From Sphaerotilus microaerophilus (GTDB taxonomy: Bacteria > Pseudomonadota > Gammaproteobacteria > Burkholderiales > Burkholderiaceae_C): a stretch of 64,000 nt of DNA. The stretch lies in contig NZ_AP025730.1 of the NCBI RefSeq assembly GCF_023734135.1, positions 496,001 through 560,000 on the forward strand, read 5' to 3'. Under the pieces are notes generated by a model, which worked only from the letters and a program-made list of their open reading frames with translations, was not told the origin of the DNA and did not search any database. Of the stretch, positions 26,068 to 37,965 are shown in pieces. Both the position numbers and the translations under genes were made by a program. Each line of letters opens with the position of its first letter. Position 1 is the first letter of the stretch.

Positions 26068-26916
26068 ATGATCGAAACCCTCGAACGCCACCGCTGCTTC
26101 GGCGGCGAGCTGGCCTTCCACGCCCACGACTCCAGCGAGACCGGCACGCGCATGCGCTTCGGCAGCTTCGTGCCGGAGGCGGCGGCGACCCGGCCGTTGC
26201 CGGTGGTCTACTGCCTCGCGGGGCTGACCTGCACGCAGGAGACCTTCCTGATCAAGGCCGGCGCGCTGCGCGTGGCCGCCCGGCTGGGCCTGATCCTGGT
26301 GGCCTGCGACACCAGCCCGCGCGGCCTGGGGCTGCCCGGCGAGGACAGCGACTGGGACTTCGGCGCCGGCGCCGGCTTCTACCTGGACGCCACCCAGGCG
26401 CCCTGGGCCGGCCACTACCGCATGGGCAGCTACGTGGACCGCGAGCTGCCGGCGCTGGTCGAGCGGCACCTGCCGGCGCGCAGCGACGTGCGCGGCATCC
26501 TCGGCCACTCGATGGGCGGCCACGGCGCGCTGGTGCTGGCGCAGCGCGCGCCCGAGCGCTGGACCTCGGTGTCGGCCTTCGCGCCGATCAGCCACCCCAG
26601 CGAGGTGCCCTGGGGCCGCAAGGCCTTCACGAACTACCTCGGCCCCGACCCCGCCGCCTGGGCCGAGTGGGACGCCAGCGTCCTGATGCGGCGTCGCGCC
26701 TTCCCGCGCCCGATCCTGGTGCACCAGGGCATGGCGGATCAGTTCCTGGCCGCGCAGTTGCAGCCGCAGGCGCTCGAAGCGGCGGCAGCGGCCTCCGGCC
26801 AGGTGCTGGAACTGCACCGCTGCGAGGGCTACGACCACTCGTACTGGTTCATCCAGAGCTACATCGAGGCGCAGCTGGAGCACCACGCGCGGCAGTTGGC
26901 CATCGCTCCACTCTGA
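26068..26916 (+). CDS. frmB: S-formylglutathione hydrolase
   Basis: Serine esterase (esterase D family) of 282 residues that hydrolyses S-formylglutathione to formate and glutathione, the second step after FrmA. The nucleophile is S148 in the elbow GILGHSMGGHGAL. Other family landmarks are VYCLAGLTCTQETFLIKAGA, the DTSPRG segment and DWDFGAGAGFYLDAT near the active site, and YDHSYWFIQSYIEAQLEHHA containing the catalytic His. Length equals the family norm. GAGGAGCA precedes the ATG at 26068. It converges on mmsA with 19 bp between the stop codons. Formate dehydrogenase genes are not in the window. Confidence 0.96.
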   Translation: MIETLERHRCFGGELAFHAHDSSETGTRMRFGSFVPEAAATRPLPVVYCLAGLTCTQETFLIKAGALRVAARLGLILVACDTSPRGLGLPGEDSDWDFGAGAGFYLDATQAPWAGHYRMGSYVDRELPALVERHLPARSDVRGILGHSMGGHGALVLAQRAPERWTSVSAFAPISHPSEVPWGRKAFTNYLGPDPAAWAEWDASVLMRRRAFPRPILVHQGMADQFLAAQLQPQALEAAAAASGQVLELHRCEGYDHSYWFIQSYIEAQLEHHARQLAIAPL

Positions 26917-26935
26917 CGTCAGCCGCTACGGGGGG

Positions 26936-28459
<1,524 letters not shown>

Positions 28460-28601
28460 GGCGGTCTCCGGTCAGGGGCGCGGTCCCGCCGGGCGCGGCG
28501 GGGGTTGCCCTGCAGTCTAGGAAGCCGTCGGGCGCTGCGCCAGGGGGCTTCGGCGCGAATCACTGTTCACCGTGGCGAACAATCCTGCGCGGCCAAGGCA
28601 C

Positions 28602-30263
28602 TCACGCCTTGGCGGCAGCCAGGATCCAGGCCGCCGCCTTCTCGGCGATCATCAGCGTCGGGCTGTTGGTGTTGCCGCTGGTGATGGTGGGCATCACCCC
28701 GGCGTCCACCACGCGCAGGCCGGTCACGCCGCGCACGCGCAGCTGCGGGTCGACCACCGCCATCGGGTCGGCGTTCGGGCCTTCGGTGATGCCCATCTTC
28801 GTCGTGCCCACCGGGTGGAAGATGGTGGTGGCGATGTCGCCGGCCAGGCGGGCCAGGTCCTCGTCACTCTGGTACTGCGTGCCGGGCTTGAACTCCTGCG
28901 GTGCGAAGGGCGCCAGCGCCGGCTGGCCGACGATGCGCCGCGTCAGCCGCAGGGACTGCGCGGCGATGCGCCGGTCCTCCTCGGTGCTGAGGTAGTGGGG
29001 CGCGATCGCCGGGGAGTCCTCGAAGCGCGGCGAGCGGATCATCACCGAGCCGCGGCTGGTCGGGTTGAGGTTGCAGACGCTGGCGGTGAAGGCGTCGAAG
29101 CCGTGCAGCGGCTCGCCGAAGGCGTCCAGGCTGAGCGGCTGCACGTGGTACTCCAGGTCCGGCCAGGCCTTGTCGGGCGAGCTGCGCGTAAAGGCGCCGA
29201 GCTGCGAGGGCGCCATGCTCATCGGCCCGCTGCGCTTGAGGGCGTACTCCAGCGCGATGCGGGCCTTGCCCCACAGGCTGTTGGACAGGGTGTTGAGCGT
29301 GCGCGTGCCCCGCACCTGGTAGACGGCGCGGATCTGCAGGTGGTCCTGCAGGTTGGCGCCCACGCCGGGCAGGTCCACCACCGGCTCGATGCCCAGCGAC
29401 TGCAGGTGCGCCGCCGGCCCGATGCCGGAGAGCTGCAGCAGCTGCACCGAGCCGATGCTGCCGGCGCTGAGGATGACCTCGCCGCTGCCCGGTGCGATGC
29501 GCGCGGTCTCCATGCCGTGGCCGGTCCAGACCTGCACACCCACGCAGCGCGGCCGACCGTCGCCGCTGGGGGGGTCCGGCTCGAACAGCAGCTTGCTGGC
29601 CTGGCCGACCGTCCACATCTCGAAGTTGGGCCGGCCGTAGCAGGTGGGCCGCAGGAAGGCCTTGGCCGCGTTCCAGCGCCAGCCGCTTTTCTGGTTGACC
29701 TCGAAGTAGCCCACGCCCTCGTTGCTGCCGCGGTTGAAGTCGCTGGTGGCAGGGATGCCGGCCTGCTCGGCCGCCGTTGCGAAGGCATCCAGGATGTCCC
29801 AGCGCAGCCGTTGCCGCTCGATGCGCCATTCCCCGCCGGCGCCGTGGAGGTCATTGGCGCCCAGGTAGTGGTCCTCGTGCTGCTTGAACACCGGCAGCAC
29901 CCGGTCCCAGCGCCAGCTGTCCTCACCGGTGAGGGCAGCCCACTGGTCGTAGTCGCGCGACTGGCCGCGCATGTAGATCATGCCGTTGATGCTGGAGCAG
30001 CCGCCCAGCGTCTTGCCGCGCGGGTAGCGCAGCCGGCGGCCGTTCAGCCCGGCGTCCGGCTCGGTCTGGTAGAGCCAGTCGGTGCGCGGGTTGCCGATGC
30101 AGTAGAGGTAGCCCACCGGGATGTGGATCCAGTGGTAGTCGTCCCGCCCGCCGGCCTCGATGAGCAGCACCCGCTTGGTCGGGTCGGCCGAGAGCCGGTT
30201 GGCCAGCAGGCAGCCGGCGGTGCCGCCGCCGATGATGATGTGGTCGAAGGTCGGCGTGGACAT
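28602..30263 (-). CDS. GMC family FAD-dependent oxidoreductase (choline/alcohol dehydrogenase type)
   Basis: Flavoprotein of 553 residues that oxidises an alcohol to an aldehyde. FAD binding is shown by DHIIIGGGTAGCLLANRLS at residues 6-24 and VLLIEAGG; the two GMC signatures are GKTLGGCSSINGMIYMRGQ and GEVILSAGSIGSVQLLQLSG. The catalytic His lies in FHPVGTTKMG, and VMPTITSGNTNSPTLMIAEKAA closes the substrate site. This pattern fits the choline-dehydrogenase/alkanol or polyethylene-glycol dehydrogenase branch; choline as substrate is not implied because no betaine aldehyde dehydrogenase adjoins it. ATG at 30263 gives the canonical N-terminus. It is divergent from ppdK with 148 bp between them. 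Confidence 0.92.
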   Translation of the reverse strand: MSTPTFDHIIIGGGTAGCLLANRLSADPTKRVLLIEAGGRDDYHWIHIPVGYLYCIGNPRTDWLYQTEPDAGLNGRRLRYPRGKTLGGCSSINGMIYMRGQSRDYDQWAALTGEDSWRWDRVLPVFKQHEDHYLGANDLHGAGGEWRIERQRLRWDILDAFATAAEQAGIPATSDFNRGSNEGVGYFEVNQKSGWRWNAAKAFLRPTCYGRPNFEMWTVGQASKLLFEPDPPSGDGRPRCVGVQVWTGHGMETARIAPGSGEVILSAGSIGSVQLLQLSGIGPAAHLQSLGIEPVVDLPGVGANLQDHLQIRAVYQVRGTRTLNTLSNSLWGKARIALEYALKRSGPMSMAPSQLGAFTRSSPDKAWPDLEYHVQPLSLDAFGEPLHGFDAFTASVCNLNPTSRGSVMIRSPRFEDSPAIAPHYLSTEEDRRIAAQSLRLTRRIVGQPALAPFAPQEFKPGTQYQSDEDLARLAGDIATTIFHPVGTTKMGITEGPNADPMAVVDPQLRVRGVTGLRVVDAGVMPTITSGNTNSPTLMIAEKAAAWILAAAKA

Positions 30264-30411
30264 GCTGGGTGGGCGCTGGGATCGTGTCGGTGCGCTCCAC
30301 TGTAGCCGCCCGGTGGCAGATTCGGCCCCGCTTGATGCCAAGCAAGGCGCCGCACAAGGGCGAGGCAGAAGCTTATCAATTGTCGTGACCCCTTGATCAG
30401 GAGACAGAAAA

Positions 30412-33141
<2,730 letters not shown>

Positions 33142-33172
33142 GGGGATAGAACCCCCGGAAGAGGGTTGCCGG

Positions 33173-33193
33173 GCGTCGCATGGCCTGCGATGC
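33173..33193 (+). other. Hairpin downstream of ppdK
   Basis: Inverted repeat GCGTCGCA / TGCGATGC around a TGGCC loop with one G-T pair, 32 bp after the ppdK stop. There is no T tract, so it may be a weak or Rho-assisted terminator, or part of the leader of the next small frame. Confidence 0.35.
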
Positions 33194-33215
33194 TTGGCCA
33201 ACTGAAGTGGGTGCC

Positions 33216-33410
33216 ATGAATCCGAAGGCTGCCGTGGAGTTGGGGCTGTTGCCCTATGACAGTGCCGACTACCTGCGAGACGAGGAAGACATTGCAGCCT
33301 ACCTGCAGGTCGCGATGACCGAGGGTGCCGGAGACCCTGCTGTCTTGGTTCAAGCTCAGGCCGTGGCAGTTCGGGCTCGAATCCGACTCCAGCAAGAGAG
33401 TCAAGAGTGA
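33216..33410 (+). pseudogene. Truncated XRE-type addiction-module antidote
   Basis: A 64-residue frame with YDSADYLRDEEDIAAYLQVA followed by GDPAVLVQAQAVAVRAR. This strongly resembles the N-terminal half of the putative addiction-module antidote proteins, which usually have about 95-100 residues with F/Y-D-A-A-E-Y-L near the start and then I-A-R-A-R-G-M-S-Q-L-A-R as the beginning of a DNA-binding helix-turn-helix. Here the sequence stops after VRARIRLQQESQE, just where the helix-turn-helix should begin. No HigB-like toxin lies upstream: ppdK ends only 74 bp earlier. I read it as a C-terminally lost antitoxin relic. Confidence 0.5.
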
Positions 33411-33455
33411 CGGTGTTGCGACCTATCGTCGAACCTACAGCGCAGGACGATCACC

Positions 33456-33740
33456 ATGAATGAGACGAAGATCACGTCGCTTACTCGCGCTGAACTGGCG
33501 TCCGCGAGGGCCGCCGGTCAGAGTCGCACAGCGGTGGCACAGGTTCAGGCTTCACCACCTTACGTGTGGGATGGCATCGATGAGGACGATCGTCCCCTCG
33601 GTCGCGAGGAGATGCAGGCTGGTATCGAAGCGGCCGCCCCGCGTCGCAGAGGCCGCCCGGGCGACGGCGAGAAGGAATCCACCACCATCCACCTCGATCG
33701 CGACATCCTGAACACATTCCGCGCCGAGGGGCCTGGATGA
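33456..33740 (+). pseudogene. BrnA-like antitoxin cut short by a stop codon
   Basis: A 94-residue frame. The N-terminus (MNETKITSLTRAELASARAA) and the later RRRGRPGDGEKESTTIHLDR then DILNTFRAEGPG match BrnA/CopG-type ribbon-helix-helix antitoxins. In the family the next residues are usually W/Y/R-Q-T-R-I-N-A-x-L-R. Here the codon after GPG is TGA, one base from TGG, and the following bases read Q-I-R in frame and R-Y-A-H-A-T-L-R in the neighbouring frame, so both a nonsense change and a frameshift seem to have occurred. The C-terminal helix needed for DNA binding would be missing. The intact relative lies at 35992-36264. Confidence 0.5.
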
Positions 33741-33883
33741 CAGATACGCACATGCGACACTGCGGTAATGGGGTTGGTGGGATGGGCTATTGGAAGAGAA
33801 GGGTCGCAGCAAAGGGAAAACTTGACTCTTTCCCTCTGCCCCTCCATAAATGAGAGCAAGGCTAGTTGCGTCGAGGTTAGCGA

Positions 33884-34366
33884 ATGGCAATCATTAAATG
33901 CTGGGAATGCAATAAGGACGTGTCAGACAAAGCCTCTACATGCCCTTCCTGTGGTGCTCCAATTAAATTGGATCTGGCGGCCAAGGAGAATTTGCCCGTC
34001 GTTAAGAAGAAGCGGGGATCATTCTGGCTTCTGCTCTTGGCGGGGTTGTTCTTGCTTTTCCTGTACACCAAGCGAACAATGAATCCGCCGCCTGAAAGTC
34101 CGCCTACTAGAGAAATAAGTCGCTATTCGATGAGCAAATCCGACTTGAATCAACTCAAGTCAGAGTTGCCGTCAGATATTTTAATTGACGAAAATGCAGA
34201 TATTGATCCAAGGATAAATAAAGTCGTTGCCGATGCAGTTGTAACTATTGCAAGGACGAAGGGCTACAAGTGCGAATCAATTTCATTTCTTTCCCCTGGA
34301 CTTGGGAATAGCTACAGGCTTACCTGTAATACTAAGACAGAAAATAATTTAATTCACAAAATGTAG
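33884..34366 (+). CDS. Zinc-ribbon single-pass membrane protein of unknown function
   Basis: A 160-residue protein. Residues 6-24 form a zinc ribbon (CWECNKDV then CPSCGAP). A basic stretch KKKRG precedes a transmembrane helix SFWLLLLAGLFLLFLYT at about 45-62. The remaining 95 residues are probably extracytoplasmic and contain GYKCESISFL and SYRLTCNTKTE, with two Cys that could pair. I do not recognise a named family for the C-terminal part. Base composition and codon use are much richer in A and T than the flanking core genes, a sign of transfer. The 3' end overlaps the transposase frame by 13 bases, so the last residues (NNLIHKM) may be IS-derived and the original C-terminus lost. Confidence 0.6.
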   Translation: MAIIKCWECNKDVSDKASTCPSCGAPIKLDLAAKENLPVVKKKRGSFWLLLLAGLFLLFLYTKRTMNPPPESPPTREISRYSMSKSDLNQLKSELPSDILIDENADIDPRINKVVADAVVTIARTKGYKCESISFLSPGLGNSYRLTCNTKTENNLIHKM

Positions 34367-35388
34367 GGGCAATCTGGATGGCGAAAAAATCCTGAAACCA
34401 GAGCAGGCAGATCTTGTAGTCGCAGTAGCGCCCGCTCGATCAAACTGCGCAGGCTGGCTTTGTCTGTCGGCTTTTGCTTTGATACTCGCTCCTTGACGTT
34501 CTTCCAGACCTGCTCGTCAGGGTTGAGTTGTGGAGAGTATGGCGGCAGGTAGTGGAGTCGAAGCAGTCCATCGGTTGAATTGACATATTCTTGAACAATT
34601 CCGGCTTTGTGAATACTGTGACCATCGACGACGAGAATGACCTTCTGAGTCCGGTCGGTCATCAATTGGCGCAGGAACTTCACGAAGACCTCGGCCGTTG
34701 TGCGTCCCTCGTGGAGCATGAAATGCAGTTGTCCATTGGCACTGACCGCAGAAATCATCTGCACCGACACACGCTTGCCCGTCGAGCGCACCACAGGTGT
34801 TTGTCCCTGGGGTGCCCACGTGGTACCGGCGTGGTAGTCCGAGCGCATGCCAGCCTCGTCAGCGAACAGGATCTGTGCACCCAGCACCTTGGCGGTGGCC
34901 TGGAGCTGCGGCCAGTCAGACGCCCACCATTGCGACACCAGCACGGGGTCTTGTTCATAGGCGCGATGCACCGGACGCTGCGTAGTGAAGCCCAGCAGGC
35001 GCATCGCCTTGCTCAGCGTAGGCAGGCTCAATTTCATGCCGAACTGGCGCTCGATGAGTGCGCCAATCATGGAAAGTGTCCACAGCCCGAACTCGAACTT
35101 CAGTTGGTCGGGCGTGTTGTCACGAACCGTATCGGCAATCCACCGAAGTTGCTCTTCATTGAGTTTGAGCGGGCGCCCGGCTCCGCTTTTGGCTGCCAGC
35201 GCATTTTGCCCGCCCTCACTGAAGGCGGCGACCCATTTGTAGACGGCACGACTCGTCACGCCGAACAAACGCGCCACATCCGCCGCAGCAAACCCTTCCC
35301 GCATCATCTTGACACCCTGCATTCGATTCCACTGCTGCTCCATTCGGCGCGAGGTAAAAACAGGACGGGGAGGCAGTTTGTGCTTCAT
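34354..35388 (-). mobile_element. IS630 family transposase
   Basis: Transposase of 344 residues in a single frame. The N-terminal part holds the HTH (FAAADVARLFGVTSRAVYKW) and a second winged region. The DDE catalytic residues are visible as Asp in ILFADEAGMRSD, Asp in KVILVVDGHSIHKAG and Glu in SPQLNPDEQVWKNVKER, the IS630/Tc1-mariner pattern. The frame appears complete and could be active. The ATG at 35388 is chosen for MKHKLPPRP; an upstream ATG at 35418 lies in the AT-rich terminal region. I could not identify matching terminal inverted repeats at either end by eye, so the exact element borders are undetermined. IS630 elements normally duplicate a TA target. Confidence 0.88.
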
Positions 35389-35535
35389 GGTGCATATTAT
35401 ATATGAACACAAACTCAATTAGAACTAAATTTCTTTATTTCTTAGTAACAACCTGTATGCATATCATTTGGAAGATAAGGGTGCGGGCTGGACCATAAGG
35501 CCAGACTAGATCTTCGTTGAAACTGGTGCTTTGAA

Positions 35536-35931
35536 ATGAGAATCACGGAAGAACAAATTCAAGAGGCAAAGAAGTCATTCGACAGTGCTGGCCGAGGGCA
35601 TTATGAGCACGATGACTGTATTCGAATTGCGTATGAGTGGCTGGATGCTCAAAAGAAGACAAAGCATCCAAGAAATAAGCCGCTCTCGTTGAAGCAGCTG
35701 ATTGCTTCCTGGGGTGGCAGGTATGTTTCAAGGGGTGATATAGAGATTGCTGCAATTTTGCATCCAGAGGTATTGGGGAATTATCCGTTCTATAACATCA
35801 GCTCAAGGCTGACAGAGCCATCGACAACGAGACTTTCGTCAATAGTCTCTGCCTTTACTCAGCACCAAAGAGAGTTTCACTCACCTGGTGACTACTCTAT
35901 CCACGAAAAGAACGGTGACCGAGGAAATTAG
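35536..35931 (+). CDS. Hypothetical protein, AT-rich orphan
   Basis: A 131-residue frame starting MRITEEQIQEAKKSFDSAGR and containing HDDCIRIAYEWLDAQKKTKH and PLSLKQLIASWGGRYVSRGD. Composition is mixed charged and helical in the first half, with no signal peptide or membrane segment. I do not recognise a family. Codon use and base composition are AT-rich compared with core genes, like the zinc-ribbon gene, so it probably arrived with the same transferred DNA. It lies between the transposase and the brnA gene. It might be a small regulatory or immunity-type protein, but there is no evidence for any role. Confidence 0.5.
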   Translation: MRITEEQIQEAKKSFDSAGRGHYEHDDCIRIAYEWLDAQKKTKHPRNKPLSLKQLIASWGGRYVSRGDIEIAAILHPEVLGNYPFYNISSRLTEPSTTRLSSIVSAFTQHQREFHSPGDYSIHEKNGDRGN

Positions 35932-35991
35932 TGGGCCGCTGTTGCTGGCCGTGCGACGTGCTGCGCCATGGTCAAATCTTGCCTTTTGCCA

Positions 35992-36264
35992 TCACCCCGG
36001 CGAATGCGTCTTCAACCAATCCTTCAACGCCGCATCGATGCGCGTCTGCCGGCCCGCACCGGTGGCCTTGAAGGCGTCTATCACTTCGGGGGACAGGCGG
36101 ATCGTGGTGACCTGCTTGCTCGGCATGCCGGTCGGCGGACGGCCGCGTCGTATCAGCTTGCTGCCCTGAAACTCGTCGGCGCGTGCGAAGAGGTCGTCCG
36201 ACAGCTCAGGGGCGTCATCGGGGTCAACCCAGTCGGTGGGTGTAGCGGGCTTGTTCCCGTTCAT
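35992..36264 (-). CDS. brnA: BrnA family antitoxin
   Basis: A 90-residue ribbon-helix-helix antitoxin of the BrnT-BrnA type II system. The N-terminal half is acidic and flexible (WVDPDDAPELSDDLFARADE), as expected for the toxin-neutralising part. The DNA-binding part is QVTTIRLSPEVIDAFKATGA followed by GRQTRIDAALKDWLKTH, the conserved BrnA ending that is lost in the relic at 33456. Its ATG at 36264 lies inside the end of the brnT frame (41-base overlap), the usual brnTA arrangement with toxin first. BrnA normally represses its own operon. Here the toxin gene is broken, so brnA is probably an orphan whose promoter is also disrupted. Confidence 0.85.
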   Translation of the reverse strand: MNGNKPATPTDWVDPDDAPELSDDLFARADEFQGSKLIRRGRPPTGMPSKQVTTIRLSPEVIDAFKATGAGRQTRIDAALKDWLKTHSPG

Positions 36265-36466
36265 CGGCTTTCCTCATGCTGATGATGCCGCGTGCGTCGC
36301 CGCGGGGCGTCCAGACCAGCAGCACCATGCGTCCGTCCAGCGGGCCGACAGTGATGAAGCGCTCTTCGATGCCTAGCAAGCGAATCGTGGTGCCAAGGCG
36401 CGCACAGAATGCACACTGCAGGGCATCATCGAATGCCTGATCGCTGGTCCGGGAAATACCCCATGC
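36224..36466 (-). pseudogene. brnT: BrnT toxin gene lacking its 5' end
   Basis: The 80-codon open frame carries the BrnT C-terminal two thirds: FDDALQ, EERFITVGPLDGRMVLLVW and TPRGDARGIISMRKADEREQ, ending ARYTHRLG. It overlaps brnA as in intact operons. Upstream, the frame is closed by TGA at 36467-36469 and there is no ATG, GTG or TTG before the internal Met of GRMVLL. The first 20 or so residues of a normal BrnT (about 90-97 residues, with the N-terminal strand and K-H-G-V-S-F) are absent. The break coincides with the start of the antitoxin gene on the opposite strand at 36463, suggesting that insertion of that module decapitated brnT. Confidence 0.65.
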
Positions 36467-36765
36467 TCACCGTCCACGCCACCCTGCTGCCCAACGGGCA
36501 AGTTCAATTGCCACCAGGTCTGGCCAAGGCACGACCGGTGCCGGTGCTGGTGACCATCCTGGAACCGGTGAACGACGCGGCGCAGACGCCGGAACCCGGT
36601 CACGTCGCGCTGGGCGCAAGCCCAGAGGCAGTCTCGGCCCGGGGCAGCATCGCCAACCTGATGGCGTTGCTCGCGTCCCCCCCCTTCCAGGCGCTGCCCA
36701 AGGCCGACCCTCAGGAGCTGGAGGCGCGCATCCAGGCGTTGCGCAACGACTGGAACGACGACTGA
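36463..36765 (+). CDS. Putative antitoxin of a PIN-domain toxin module
   Basis: A 100-residue protein directly upstream of a PIN toxin, with the stop and start codons overlapping as TGATG. It begins MLTVHATLLPNGQVQLPPGL and continues ARPVPVLVTIL, a short beta-rich N-terminus like that of the AbrB/MazE-like or Phd-like antitoxins, followed by a linker and the C-terminal helical segment DPQELEARIQALRNDWNDD that probably wraps the toxin. The family is not certain. Its start codon position coincides with the breakpoint of the brnT remnant on the other strand. GC content is like the core genome rather than like the neighbouring orphan genes. Confidence 0.7.
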   Translation: MLTVHATLLPNGQVQLPPGLAKARPVPVLVTILEPVNDAAQTPEPGHVALGASPEAVSARGSIANLMALLASPPFQALPKADPQELEARIQALRNDWNDD

Positions 36766-37169
36766 TGCGCCGTGCCTATCTCGACGCCTGCCTGCTGATC
36801 TATCTGGTAGAGGGCGGACATCCGCCGGCACTGGCTGCTCGGCAATGGGTGGCTCGGCAGAGCAATGTGCAACTGTGCGTCTCGCCCCTGGTGAGGCTGG
36901 AGGCTCTGGTCAAGCCGCTGCGCAGCGGTGATGCGCCTCTCGTCCAGGCCTATGAGCAGGCCCTGGCCGGGCAGCTGTGGCTGCCGATGGACGATGCCGT
37001 CTTTGGGCGCGCCTTGATCCTGCGTGCCGAGCAGGGCCTGAAGACGCCGGACGCACTGCATCTGGCCACGGCACTGCAGAACGGCTGCACCGAGTTCTGG
37101 ACCAACGACAACCGGCTCAGGTCCGCCGCCGGCGCCATGGCAGTGAACGTGTTTGAACCTGCTGTCTGA
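36765..37169 (+). CDS. vapC: PIN-domain ribonuclease toxin (VapC family)
   Basis: A 134-residue PIN-domain nuclease. The acidic active-site residues all appear present: Asp in RAYLDACLLIYLVEG, Glu in SPLVRLEALVKPL, Asp in KTPDALHLATALQ and Asp in FWTNDNRLRS. VapC toxins cleave tRNA or rRNA and are held inactive by the antitoxin encoded just upstream. The ATG overlaps the antitoxin stop (TGATG), so translation is coupled. Length is normal for the family. The module appears complete and potentially active, in contrast to the three damaged toxin-antitoxin genes in the preceding 3.5 kb. Confidence 0.88.
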   Translation: MRRAYLDACLLIYLVEGGHPPALAARQWVARQSNVQLCVSPLVRLEALVKPLRSGDAPLVQAYEQALAGQLWLPMDDAVFGRALILRAEQGLKTPDALHLATALQNGCTEFWTNDNRLRSAAGAMAVNVFEPAV

Positions 37170-37213
37170 TCACCGAAACCGACCCGACAGACCGAATGCC
37201 CCACCTCGAACGT

Positions 37214-37879
37214 ATGCCTGATCTCACCCCCATCCGCGCCATCCTCTTCGACATGGACGGCCTGCTGCTCGACAGCGAGCGGGTCGCCTACGCCATTGGC
37301 CGCGAAACCAGTGAGCACCTCGGCCTGCCCTGGAGCCACGAGGTGGCGATGGCGATGGTGGGGCTGAACTCGAAGGACGGCTACCGGGTGGTCTGCGAGG
37401 CCTTCGGGGCCGACTTTCCGGTGGCTGCGCACATGGCGGAGTTCGGGCGGCGCTATGAGGCGGCGATCGACGCGGGGCGCTTCGACCTCAAGCCGGGTGT
37501 GCACGAGTTGTTCGACCTGCTCGATGCGCGCGGCCTGAAGCGCGCGGTGGCCACGTCCACGCGGCGCAGCCGGGCGATCGCGAAGTTGGACGGCGTGGGC
37601 GTGTGGCCCCGGCTGCAGGGGCTGGTCGGCGGGGATGAGGTGGCGCGTGGCAAGCCGGCGCCGGACATCTACCTGGCCGCGGCGCAGCTGCTGGACGTGC
37701 CGATCACCGACTGCCTGGTGCTGGAGGATTCCAACACCGGCGTGCGCGGCGGCCTGGCATCGGGCGCGCGGGTGATCATGGTGCCGGATCTGCTGGCGCC
37801 GGCCGACGATGTGCGGGCCAGCGGCGTGTCCGTGGTGGCGAGTCTGTTCGGGGTGATCGAGGCGCTGGGGGCGCTGTGA
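37214..37879 (+). CDS. HAD superfamily hydrolase, beta-phosphoglucomutase/phosphatase type
   Basis: A phosphatase of 221 residues. The nucleophile motif I is ILFDMDGLLLDSE, motif II is VATSTRR, motif III K is in GGDEVARGKPAPDIYL, and motif IV is CLVLEDSNTGVRGGLASGA. The helical cap between motifs I and II places it with the subfamily IA enzymes such as phosphoglycolate phosphatase, beta-phosphoglucomutase and sugar-phosphate phosphatases; a substrate cannot be assigned. The start MPDLTPIRAILFD at 37214 is preferred, but an ATG at 37196 is in frame. It is the first core-like gene after the accessory island, 45 bp beyond the PIN toxin gene. Confidence 0.88.
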   Translation: MPDLTPIRAILFDMDGLLLDSERVAYAIGRETSEHLGLPWSHEVAMAMVGLNSKDGYRVVCEAFGADFPVAAHMAEFGRRYEAAIDAGRFDLKPGVHELFDLLDARGLKRAVATSTRRSRAIAKLDGVGVWPRLQGLVGGDEVARGKPAPDIYLAAAQLLDVPITDCLVLEDSNTGVRGGLASGARVIMVPDLLAPADDVRASGVSVVASLFGVIEALGAL

Positions 37880-37965
37880 GCCGCCGCCCGCGGGAAAGCC
37901 CCCGATCGGAAAATGCCGGATCAGGCGCATAACCTGAGGCTCTTGTCACGGATCAGGAGTTCCCC

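Noticed and set aside
28602..30263. Calling the GMC enzyme BetA (choline dehydrogenase)
   Set aside because: No betB, betI or choline transporter adjoins, and several GMC subfamilies share the same motifs.
34354..35418. Terminal inverted repeats of the IS630 element
   Set aside because: Candidate ends at about 34366 and 35418 share only a TAATT-type match; no convincing inverted repeat was found, so borders were not called.
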